A DNA stretch of 64,000 bases from Tritrichomonas musculus (lineage: Eukaryota; Parabasalia; Tritrichomonadida; Tritrichomonadidae). A program made the translations under genes and the position numbers. The stretch covers positions 1,116,001 through 1,180,000 of the forward strand of contig JAPFFF010000050.1 in the NCBI GenBank assembly GCA_039105265.1. The letters are read 5' to 3'. The notes under the pieces are model-generated. The model worked only from the letters and a program-made list of their open reading frames with translations, was not told the origin of the DNA and did not search any database. This document shows positions 10,579 to 18,346 of the stretch, in pieces; the first letter of the stretch is position 1, and the number at the start of each line of letters is the position of its first letter.

Positions 10579-10707
10579 TTAGCTGTAGAGTTTGCATCGC
10601 ATTTCTTCAGTGAGAGGCGGGTCGGGAGCCAGTTCAGATAGCTTTAATAATAGATTAACGAATTCAATTACGGTCAAACAGGCTAGAAAGAAATCAGTAA
10701 GATTCAT
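10579..10707 (-). CDS. Micro membrane protein, 42 residues (remnant Polinton)
   Basis: Residues 4-22 (TDFFLACLTVIEFVNLLLK) form one hydrophobic helix, followed by a Pro-rich acidic-to-basic tail ending EEMRCKLYS. The ATG at 10,707 is preferred because the relative at 31,698-31,829 in the large Polinton starts at the same place and ends DEIRRRMYS. The conserved size, topology and tail argue that this very short frame is a real gene. It lies between the pX-like gene and the 103-residue gene, as in the relative. Role unknown; a virion membrane or scaffold component is a guess. Confidence 0.6.
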   Translation of the reverse strand: MNLTDFFLACLTVIEFVNLLLKLSELAPDPPLTEEMRCKLYS

Positions 10708-10751
10708 TTTAACCGAAACAAAATAGATATTTTTATTCATCATTAAATAGC

Positions 10752-11063
10752 ATGAACCTGAAAATAATAGAGCCCATAACACACCCGAACAAAGAATTTC
10801 GTTCACCGGATGAGTTCAATTTATGGTACAACAAAAATAAAGAATCGGTAGATGCATTAACGACGCATAAGCTCAACAAGATGTATCACATAGAAGGATA
10901 CCGTATAACGAAGATAAAAGGAGTGCTGATGCTGAAGAAGATGAAAGAACCAGAAGAAGAAAACTATGTAGAAACACAAATCGAGCAATTGAGGAGCGAT
11001 ATAGACCAGATAAAGAAAGCTATTGGTGAAATCATTAAGGTTGTCAATGGAGAGCAGCAATGA
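10752..11063 (+). CDS. Conserved Polinton protein of about 100 residues (remnant)
   Basis: A 103-residue protein with a conserved N-terminal part: KIIEPI, then DEFNLWYNKNKE, then THKLNKMYHIEGYRITKIKG. The C-terminal 40 residues are an acidic coiled coil (QIEQLRSDIDQIKKAIGEI). The protein at 31,344-31,646 is its homologue with the same two-part build. I do not recognise a named family. Its stop codon ends 1 bp before the stop of the convergent ATPase gene, as tight as in the large Polinton, suggesting the two are kept together by selection. Confidence 0.7.
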   Translation: MNLKIIEPITHPNKEFRSPDEFNLWYNKNKESVDALTTHKLNKMYHIEGYRITKIKGVLMLKKMKEPEEENYVETQIEQLRSDIDQIKKAIGEIIKVVNGEQQ

Positions 11064-11064
11064 G

Positions 11065-12177
11065 TTATTTTTGTCCTCCTATAATGTTTGTTTCTCCACC
11101 GTCTGTTACCTGCACACAAAGAGCCGGATAGGAATCTGGATGTCTCCTTTTATAGTCTACCATTAGCTTGTAATAGTAATTAAAGTCTTCCCATGATAGA
11201 TTCGATGCGGCCTGTGAATATATATACCTTAACTGTTGGTCGTTGAAGCAAGGAAAGATGAACAATGATGTAATCTCATTCTTCACATGTGGTTTCAATC
11301 CTTTCCATCCCTGAATCAACAAGAAATAAGACATGTTCGTATGCCTGCACCGCTTTATTGCTTGGCTGAAAAAGGATTCCTCGTTGGAGAATAACTTGCT
11401 GTTACTGATATCATCGAAGAGCACAAGAGTATGCAAGAATTCTGCTGAATAATTATTCACATGAAGGAGCTCTTTCATTTGCTGTATTCGTTCACCTTCC
11501 TGCTGCTCTGTAGTTTCCCCATGCTTTATCTTATAGTATAAGTTTTTCGCTCCGATAAGATTCCTGATGTAATTCTCTGCATCGGCCTCAGCAATTGTTA
11601 CGTAAGGTAATGTTGGGCTGAAAAGGTCTCTTAATGCTCTCCAGCTACGGTCATTTTCTTCTCCATCTTTAGTGACATAAACGAGCAAATGATGTGTGTA
11701 TAAAAGAGATATCTTAATGATTTCCTGTAGGGCAATTACTGTCTTACCCATATTCTGTTTACCTACGATAACATTAACGGAATTGTATTTAATATTTACC
11801 GATGGATGGATGGGAGCAATGAATGCACCTGACATTTCTTCTTGATGGTCCTTTAGTGTATTCGCTACGATGTTATTTATTTCGTTCAGATTAATTCTGC
11901 TGTCGAAGTCATCCATAGACACAAGCCCTTGCATTGCCTTATCTATATAGTCGTTTATGTATTGTCGGTATTGATTTATACCGCCCATCCTTTTATATTC
12001 TTTATTGATTCCTGGTCGGTGCAATACTGGCTTTCGTTTCTTTTTCTTGGTGTTATCGGTTAAATATCCTTCGGAGCGTACACTATTGTTATCATTATCT
12101 GAATCAAAGTCGTATTCACCAAATGCTTTATTACCGTATATATCATCATCACTAGAGACGTAATCGTTATCATTCAT
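11065..12177 (-). CDS. A32/FtsK-HerA-type packaging ATPase (remnant Polinton)
   Basis: A 370-residue P-loop ATPase that would drive genome packaging into the capsid. Walker A is VGKQNMGKT at about residue 135 and Walker B is LVLFDDIS at about 248. The downstream CRHTNMSYFLLIQGWKGLKPHVKNE stretch is split here as CRHTNMSYFLL and QGWKGLKPHVKNE; both parts are almost identical in the ATPase at 30,491-31,354. It has an extra acidic and basic N-terminal extension of about 80 residues compared with that protein. It is convergent with the 103-residue gene and is followed upstream by the 479-residue gene on the same strand. Confidence 0.9.
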   Translation of the reverse strand: MNDNDYVSSDDDIYGNKAFGEYDFDSDNDNNSVRSEGYLTDNTKKKKRKPVLHRPGINKEYKRMGGINQYRQYINDYIDKAMQGLVSMDDFDSRINLNEINNIVANTLKDHQEEMSGAFIAPIHPSVNIKYNSVNVIVGKQNMGKTVIALQEIIKISLLYTHHLLVYVTKDGEENDRSWRALRDLFSPTLPYVTIAEADAENYIRNLIGAKNLYYKIKHGETTEQQEGERIQQMKELLHVNNYSAEFLHTLVLFDDISNSKLFSNEESFFSQAIKRCRHTNMSYFLLIQGWKGLKPHVKNEITSLFIFPCFNDQQLRYIYSQAASNLSWEDFNYYYKLMVDYKRRHPDSYPALCVQVTDGGETNIIGGQK

Positions 12178-12212
12178 TTTACCCTGATATAAAAATAAAT
12201 ATTGCCTTATTT

Positions 12213-13652
12213 TTACTGTGGTGCTGCTTCTGGTTGATTACCTGGTAGTTGCTCTTCTTGTATACCTGCTGCTCTTCTGAAAGCATTTGTTATCTGAACT
12301 ACTTCTGTTGGCGACATATTGAACCCTTCTGCTTCAATATAGACAGGAATGAAAGAAATGATTTTCTCCCAGACATTACCTGTAAGATATGGGCTTGCAA
12401 ATGCATCCGTGGCTGCTCTTACTTCTCTCTTTGACTTCAATTTCTTCCACATTCCTTCATCAACACTAAGCACATCTTGTCCGTATACTCTTACCATTGC
12501 TGTTGCTACAAATGCTTTCTCCCAGACGTTAGATGCAACTTTAGCCAGTTTCTTATTACCTGGATATGTTCCATTATTGGCTGATTTGAAGCCTTTATAA
12601 ATTGGATTAATGATTTTACTTGTAAATACCTGGAAGACTGTTTTGTTGTGTGGTTGTAATACTTTAGTGTAACCTGCGTGTTCAACAGCGGCTGCGAATT
12701 GCGCGCCTTGTTCATTTCTATTACGTAATAGTCTAACACCTCTCTCATCATATTCAGGGTTGTACATATCATTAACGAAGCCTTTGAATCCCTTACCATA
12801 TTCTTTTCTTTCATCTTCTGTTGGGTAAGCAGAGTAATATTTATATCTATATGGATATGTGCTGTCGACGGTAGTATAACCGTTAACTATGATGGGTCTA
12901 TTTGTTTCTCTTTCCCTAACAATAATATCTGCTATTCCATCTCCATCTTCATCATCACCGGTTACATGATAGATATCGCTAAATCCATGTTTATCTACCC
13001 ATCTTTGCGCGCCTACAAGACTTTGTGCATTGTTGATTCTCCTGATGTCCTGTTTGCCACTAAGAACGGCTGGAGCGATTCTTTCCATTTCGGCTCCATA
13101 TGGTTGCTTTTTTGGTTTCACTCTACGTGGTATTGGATGTTGCCTAAAGTAGTTAATAGCGTCAATACTGTCATTCAAGTCCCTATGGTCAACACCTGTT
13201 TCTTCTAAACCCTGTCTGAATTCATTCATGCGGTCGGTAGTGAGAAAGAGTGGATGTTGTCTTTGTTGGTCCATTTGTGTTTGCCTTTTATCACCAGATA
13301 AAATATTATTTTCGGTGTTTACATTTTCATCATCGTCGGAATCTGACGATATGTTGAATGGAACAACACCGCTTCTCTGATTAGGCGTTGTTGGCTTTAT
13401 TACATCCTCGAATGTTTCTTCTACTAAGTTATACAGAAAATCAAATATATTGTTTGTCGTTACTTCATCACTATTGAAGTTGTATGTAGCTAAGAAGTCT
13501 CTTACTCGCTTCACATTTTCGAGGTACCTAGTTGATTCACTGACATCTCCTGCATAGTCATCCATATATACCGAAACGTGTTCTCTTATGTATCTCAGTA
13601 TTCTCGTTACTGTTTCAGACCCTAGAGATTTTATTTTATTGAACAGTGACAT
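12213..13652 (-). CDS. Structural-protein candidate, 479 residues (remnant Polinton)
   Basis: A soluble, mostly helical protein with a Ser/Asp-rich patch (about residues 100-110) and a conspicuous acidic loop, GDDEDGDGIADIIV, near residue 230 that looks like a calcium-binding turn. The loop is followed by a VNGYTTVD..YPYRYKYYSAYPTEDER block. A loop of this type followed by an NGY block reminds me of a minor virion protein of large DNA viruses, but I cannot name the family with confidence. The ATG at 13,652 (MSLFNKIKSLG) is chosen as the first ATG. It lies directly upstream of the ATPase on the same strand. No counterpart was found in the large Polinton. Confidence 0.6.
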   Translation of the reverse strand: MSLFNKIKSLGSETVTRILRYIREHVSVYMDDYAGDVSESTRYLENVKRVRDFLATYNFNSDEVTTNNIFDFLYNLVEETFEDVIKPTTPNQRSGVVPFNISSDSDDDENVNTENNILSGDKRQTQMDQQRQHPLFLTTDRMNEFRQGLEETGVDHRDLNDSIDAINYFRQHPIPRRVKPKKQPYGAEMERIAPAVLSGKQDIRRINNAQSLVGAQRWVDKHGFSDIYHVTGDDEDGDGIADIIVRERETNRPIIVNGYTTVDSTYPYRYKYYSAYPTEDERKEYGKGFKGFVNDMYNPEYDERGVRLLRNRNEQGAQFAAAVEHAGYTKVLQPHNKTVFQVFTSKIINPIYKGFKSANNGTYPGNKKLAKVASNVWEKAFVATAMVRVYGQDVLSVDEGMWKKLKSKREVRAATDAFASPYLTGNVWEKIISFIPVYIEAEGFNMSPTEVVQITNAFRRAAGIQEEQLPGNQPEAAPQ

Positions 13653-13977
13653 TTTCCTGTAACGAAAATGCAATTATCCCAGGCAGCAAAAGGAAATTAT
13701 TCGAGCAACATTAATATTTGGAATGATTTTTGTCCTGCGGACAAAACCGCTCGCTGCGCTGCGCTCCGCTCACTATCATGTCCAAACAGATTAACGCTTT
13801 CCTCGATGGATTTGCTTTGTATATATCTCAGTAAAGAAACAGAAAAGTAGCGTATAGAAATAGCATGAATGGCTAGGAAGTGATATGTGAATGTTAGTAA
13901 TGTATGCACCAGAAAAACGCTATATCTCAAACACGAATAATTTATTTTTACTTGGGTAAAAGGGAGCACTACAGAAA
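13653..13977. promoter_or_regulatory. Divergent intergenic region with hairpin and CG-rich tract
   Basis: This 325-bp gap separates two divergently read genes. It holds a perfect 8-bp stem-loop, TTTTGTCC (13,728-13,735) and GGACAAAA (13,739-13,746), then a tract of repeated CGCT/GCGCT units to about 13,772. On the minus strand the sequence reads GCGGTTTTGTCCG, close to the CGGTTTTGACA box used in the large Polinton. A shared promoter is inferred. Confidence 0.45.
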
Positions 13978-14604
13978 ATGTCAACAGCCGCAACAAGCCA
14001 ACCAGAAAAGAAACTTTCATACGATTATTTATTGTTCCTCTCATCACCCAATTACTTGCCATTCGAATATAGCTATTATGTATGTGAATACGTTAGACAT
14101 GAAAGGTACTTAGATATATACAAGAGATGCCAGATAGGCCATAGAGAGATATTAATGAAGATAGATGAAGAGATAGAAGAGATAAGAAAGGTGCTATATA
14201 AATACCTCTGTGAAACAAAAACTAATTATATGTGTAACCGCGGTTACGGACAAGAATGTAACGTGATGAATTATCTTGAATGTAATCTTACTGGAGGTGC
14301 AAAGGAGATGATAGAAAAGCTTAAGCAGGCCAGAAATAATAGGAAGAAAGAATTCGAAAGGGAAAAGAAAGAGCAAGAAGAAAAGCAGAGAAATCAAACA
14401 AAAGAACATTGTAATGCCATGCATGAACTAAAGAAACTTGCATGGGATAAAAACGGTACATATGCGTACCAACAAAACAGCCTCGTTAGTGTCAGTCAAG
14501 AATGGCTAAATGAAGTTAAAAGGCTATTAGAGATAACAGGAGAGAATACCAGTTACGACAATATTATATACCTTATGTCATACCTAGCAGAACAAACTGA
14601 TTGA
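13978..14604 (+). CDS. Unrecognised 208-residue protein (remnant Polinton)
   Basis: I do not recognise a family. The N-terminal 60 residues are aromatic-rich (YDYLLFLSSPNYLPFEYSYYV). The middle carries a Cys-containing stretch (CETKTNYMCNRGYGQECN), then a strongly charged helix (residues about 115-150, rich in Lys/Glu/Gln). The C-terminus is more hydrophobic (EWLNEVKRLLEI). It is read away from the 479-residue gene and is the last gene at the remnant's right side. Overlapping minus-strand frames have no comparable features. Confidence 0.55.
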   Translation: MSTAATSQPEKKLSYDYLLFLSSPNYLPFEYSYYVCEYVRHERYLDIYKRCQIGHREILMKIDEEIEEIRKVLYKYLCETKTNYMCNRGYGQECNVMNYLECNLTGGAKEMIEKLKQARNNRKKEFEREKKEQEEKQRNQTKEHCNAMHELKKLAWDKNGTYAYQQNSLVSVSQEWLNEVKRLLEITGENTSYDNIIYLMSYLAEQTD

Positions 14605-14822
14605 TAATTTTTTTCCGTATAAAATAGACGGCGACATTGAAGTGACAAAAAATGATGTTGTCGTGAAATTGAATGAAACGTAAATGTCCTGAGTGAAAAG
14701 TTCGTTGTTAATAAAAAACAGGTGTTTTTAACGAAAGCATAGTGCGGGCAGTAGAGTATCTGGGAAGTTATCCAAAAACGCGAATTTTACAACTGTGACG
14801 AAAAAATGAATGGGCTACGGGG

Positions 14823-14863
14823 TTTGGAGGGATGTTTGGCTGTAAGCCAGACATCACTCCAAA
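14823..14863. repeat. 19-bp imperfect stem-loop at the right edge of the remnant
   Basis: TTTGGAGGGATGTTTGGCT (14,823-14,841) and AGCCAGACATCACTCCAAA (14,845-14,863) pair over 19 positions with one mismatch and one G-T pair around a 3-nt loop. It sits exactly where the composition falls back to the AT-rich host level. It may mark the boundary of the remnant or a 3'-end structure. Confidence 0.6.
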
Positions 14864-17027
14864 TACTATTGATGTTTTTTTATATTAAAAATGTTTTAAA
14901 TAATTTAAAAATAAAAAGATAAAATAGTAAAATGTTTTTCAAATTAAATAATATTATTTTTGATTCTTCATAAAATTTAAAAAAATTTATTCGTATTCAA
15001 AAAGTTTCATTGATACTACAAAACAAAAAATCGTTATTTTATGAAAAAATACGTTAAAAAGACGTTTATAGTATTTGTGATGTAAAAAAAATAAGGCCTA
15101 GTTTTGGAGACATAGAACTGTAGAGACTAAACCGTTTATAATTTTTTCAAAATTTTGATTTCGAAAAACGATTGATTTTGAATATTTTATATTTATTGTT
15201 TGAATTTTTATTAAGCACAAATATAATAAGATTTTTAATCTATTAGATTTATCATAATTATTGTTTTAAATGAGAAATTTATGTTTTTTAAAATCAGAAT
15301 TGAGAACTTTACATGAATTCCTCTCAATTTCAAATCTTTCTTTTCTCTCCAAATTCATAACAAATTTTTGAAATATTGATAAAATCATCGTTATTATATA
15401 TGCATTTTCTGATGGCTAAATTTCACTGAATTTGGTGCGCTACATTTTTCGTAATAGAAATATGATTTACTTATTTTTGTTAATTTTTTAAAAAATATAA
15501 ATTTCTAATGATGATTATCAATATCCAATAGGATATTTTATGTTTTGGAGCTTCATTTCATCAAATGATCAAAAAATTACATATCATTTTTTATTTACAA
15601 TAGCTAAGTCCAACTTTATTAGGCAATAAATTCCAATTTATACCAATCAAAAATCAAATATATGATATTTTTTATGATATAAATGATTAATAAAATGCTT
15701 TTTATAGAAAAGTTTTAACAAAATTATCCAAGGTTAAAAATTTGCCTATTACGATCAGTATTTGAATTCAAAAGTCATCATTTTTTATAGTAATATCTTG
15801 TTTTCTAGCGCATTAAATATATCATAATTAATAGTTTAAATTTATTATCTGTTATTAAGTAAAATATTTTAATTATAATCATATCTATTACAAATTCGCT
15901 AGTTTCGACTCTTCTGGAGACATAATTATGTTTTCACATCATTTCTATATATTCAAATTGGACGTTTAAAAAAACAATTGTAGAACAATCAATATCATAT
16001 TGGATACATTCTATTCCCCGATTTTCATTCACTTTTATCAAACTAAATTTGGTCATAAATATGATATCGAATTTTTAATTTCTGAATATTTTTTTATTAT
16101 TTGAAAAAAAATATAATTTACTCTTCATCTATAATTAAAATGTATCATTATTATTTATTGAAATAAAATAGATAATTAGAAAAAATGGTTTCATTTTTAT
16201 TTCACTACTCAAAAAACTCATTTCATATCACATTTCATTCTTTTACCATAAAAAAAATGTTGTTTTAATTTGCTCTAACATAGTTATTATTTTAGAATAT
16301 AATGTATATATTATAATTTAGAAAAAAATTTATTGAAATAATAATTATATAAAAAGAAAAAGTGTTTTCAAAATATGACAAAAATCATTCATACAAAATT
16401 ACTAATTTTGAAAAAAGAGTTTATTTTATTTCAAATTAGATGCAGTATTAATCATCTATATGATGCATATAATATATTAAATATAATAATATGGTTGAAA
16501 AAGAATCAATCTTGGAAAAATTTCATTTTTCTTTTTTTCATTCAAAATCATTCATAAATCACTCATGCATAATTGATATGATTTCAGAATTACATTATTT
16601 GATAACACATACAATGAAATATATTATCAATCCTCTAAAAATCATTGATGCCCATCAAGATTTCAGGTTTTTCTAAGAAATATACAAATTTCACTTTTTT
16701 ATTTTTTCTATTATAATAGCATTAAAAATAGCAATTAATCAATAAATATTAGGTAAGTATAGAAGAACTATTAAAATAATGAAAATAATTTCTCAATGTC
16801 TAAAATTGAAAGTCTTTTTAAGTTATTTCAGAAGTTACTCTTTTTCATTAAGGTAATAGATCTTGAGTAGAACCACCAATTTTATTCTTTCAATATCATT
16901 ATACTATATGCATTATATCAAATATTTAAATAAAAATTTAAAAGTTTTTATTTTTTATTGGAAAAAAACAAAAAAGTGATATGATTTTTAACTGTATTTT
17001 GTGCATCAAAATTTTCTTATATGAAAG
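14864..17027. other. AT-rich intergenic region without supported genes
   Basis: More than 2 kb of AT-rich sequence. The longest open frames (about 60 codons, around 16,375-16,676) are Ile/Lys/Asn-rich and overlap one another, as expected by chance here. I see no transposon ends, RNA genes or protein families. Confidence 0.6.
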
Positions 17028-17032
17028 TTTTT
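17028..17032. repeat. Target-site duplication, left copy (TTTTT)
   Basis: TTTTT directly abuts the AGTAGTTATA left end of the large Polinton, and the same five bases abut its right end at 63,345-63,349. Polintons usually make 5-6-bp duplications. The T-run makes the exact length slightly uncertain. Confidence 0.7.
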
Positions 17033-17263
17033 AGTAGTTATATATTTGCCACGATTTTTGCACTTCGTTCAAAAACCGCGTCAAATATTTCCCATCCGTG
17101 ACCCCAGCCCCGCTATGTCAGGTATGATCCCCCACTCCCATTAATGATCTTCCACTGGGCTTGTTCTCAGGATTCCTCTCAACGCTCTGCTAGGAAGGAG
17201 GCCTCGTATCGTTAACATCAAAAAAGATATAGAAAAAGTTGTTAATTGTGTGGTTTACTTAAA
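17033..17263 (+). repeat. Left terminal inverted repeat of the giant Polinton
   Basis: 231 bp beginning AGTAGTTATATATTTGCC, matched in reverse complement by 63,116-63,344. The two arms differ by about five substitutions and two single-base length changes (about 97% identity). The repeat is more GC-rich than the flanking host DNA. The last few bases overlap the stop codon of the outward-reading gene at 17,259. Confidence 0.95.
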
Positions 17264-17741
17264 GGCAATCGTTTGCATGGCATTCAATTGGATAGTATAT
17301 CCATCTTGTGTAAAATCCTATTCTATTAAATAAATGCTCTGCATATGAATCTAGAAATTGGTACATTCCTCTTTGAGGGTCCAATAGGGTCCAATCAATT
17401 GTGGTATTTGGGAAAAATTGAAAGAATCTGGTAGAAATGCTCGTAAAAAGATTTTCATCGAAATTGAATTTACATTTGACTATATCAAGGGTTGTTTCAA
17501 ACATTTTTTGTCGAATTTCTATGCATTTGTGAAGTTCACGATAATAATTTCTGGTAAATTCTTGCTTTGGGCCAATATTGAATGGTGTATCTTTTGCTGT
17601 TACAATTTTGCATAAACTCTGGTACATATAGTCATCTTCATTTAAATCTAAATCTTCTGGGTGTTTATCGATAAGATCTGATAGGTTCTCTATTGGGTAG
17701 TTCTCTGTAGGCTCTACGTTGGACTCGGAGATGGCGAACAT
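17259..17741 (-). CDS. Left-end outward gene, unrecognised, 160 residues
   Basis: It reads outward, and its stop codon touches the terminal inverted repeat. The ATG at 17,741 (MFAISESNVEP) is preferred over one 39 bp upstream, because those extra 13 codons are just the promoter cassette, which is also found at the other end of the element before an unrelated protein. The protein has an acidic N-terminal third (residues 5-40) and an aromatic-rich C-terminal half (FFQFFPNTTIDW, GFYTRWIYYPIE) with several Cys residues. No family recognised. Confidence 0.5.
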   Translation of the reverse strand: MFAISESNVEPTENYPIENLSDLIDKHPEDLDLNEDDYMYQSLCKIVTAKDTPFNIGPKQEFTRNYYRELHKCIEIRQKMFETTLDIVKCKFNFDENLFTSISTRFFQFFPNTTIDWTLLDPQRGMYQFLDSYAEHLFNRIGFYTRWIYYPIECHANDCL

Positions 17742-17886
17742 AAGTAAAAATGAGGTGATGAGGTGAGCACGAAAAATCATATTTTTTATTTGGGTCCCTT
17801 ATGAGGTGCCCTCTAAGTTTTTGGGGTGGAGACCGTTTACCAAAAATCTAATTTTTTCTCGTTAGGTCATCACATCACTTTTTTTC
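17742..17886. promoter_or_regulatory. Subterminal bidirectional promoter cassette, left copy
   Basis: The entire gap between two divergent start codons. Its reverse complement is nearly identical to 62,322-62,464 at the right end, including GGTAAACGGTCTCCACCCC, CATAAGGGACCC, and ATCACATCACTTTTTTTC immediately before the inward ATG. AACGG is a Myb-type core, and TCACTTTT resembles the trichomonad initiator. Conservation up to both start codons argues for a two-way promoter, possibly overlapping a replication signal. Confidence 0.7.
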
Positions 17887-18297
17887 ATGTACAGCAGGAA
17901 GCAAGATAAGCAAAGTCTTAAGGTTTTCAGAAAGACAGTACGCAACTTTATTTATGATACAACAAGGTTATTGGAATTAGCTGATTCATTAAACGACGAC
18001 ATGAAAACAATTGAAAGACTGGAATCAGAAAATCGAAGGCTCACCGAAGAAAACGGCTATATAAATGATGAAATTGATAAAAATCCAAAGTCCGATCCGA
18101 TATGGGAAATGATGGTTGAAAATGAGCTAAAAATTGATGAAAATCGAGATAAATTGGACGATTTGAAAAAAGAAGAAGAAAAAAAGAAAGTCCAATTGGA
18201 AACAAAAGCACAAGTATTGAATCAATTTGTCGATGAGTTACGAGATTGCTTCGTTGACCCACTAAATTTGAAGGAACCAGAAGATTCAAATGAATAA
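17887..18297 (+). CDS. Small coiled-coil protein, 136 residues
   Basis: Almost all of residues 25-120 are predicted coiled coil with heptad Leu/Ile spacing (SLNDDMKTIERLESENRRL, EENGYINDEIDK, ENRDKLDDLKKEEEKK). The build resembles other small helical proteins in the right half (for example 51,470-51,757 and 56,827-57,024). Its ATG directly follows TCACATCACTTTTTTTC in the subterminal cassette. No enzymatic motif. Perhaps an early accessory or regulatory protein; this is inference. Confidence 0.6.
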   Translation: MYSRKQDKQSLKVFRKTVRNFIYDTTRLLELADSLNDDMKTIERLESENRRLTEENGYINDEIDKNPKSDPIWEMMVENELKIDENRDKLDDLKKEEEKKKVQLETKAQVLNQFVDELRDCFVDPLNLKEPEDSNE

Positions 18298-18346
18298 ACC
18301 ATTTAATTTTCATTATTTGTTGTTTTATGTTTATTTTTATTGAAAA

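Larger units (their letters stand above)
10155..14863. mobile_element. Incomplete Polinton/Maverick remnant
   Basis: A 4.7-kb island of visibly higher GC than both flanks. Parts, left to right: the first codons of a capsid gene (-), a pX-like protein (+), a micro membrane protein (-), a 103-residue protein (+), a packaging ATPase (-), a 479-residue structural candidate (-) and a 208-residue protein (+). The order and strands of the pX-like to ATPase block match the inverted block at 30,491-32,114 of the large Polinton. No polymerase, integrase or terminal inverted repeats are recognisable, so the element is broken and only part of it remains. Low similarity to its relative in this window shows a separate lineage, older or independently acquired. 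Confidence 0.85.

Noticed and set aside
13697-14062. A 121-codon minus-strand frame over the divergent control region of the Polinton remnant
   Set aside because: It overlaps the start of the better-supported plus-strand gene, is composed of mixed hydrophobic residues without a family-like pattern, and covers the hairpin and CG-rich tract.
16375-16676. Two overlapping short frames in AT-rich DNA
   Set aside because: Composition is what random AT-rich sequence gives; no conserved pattern or promoter-like start.
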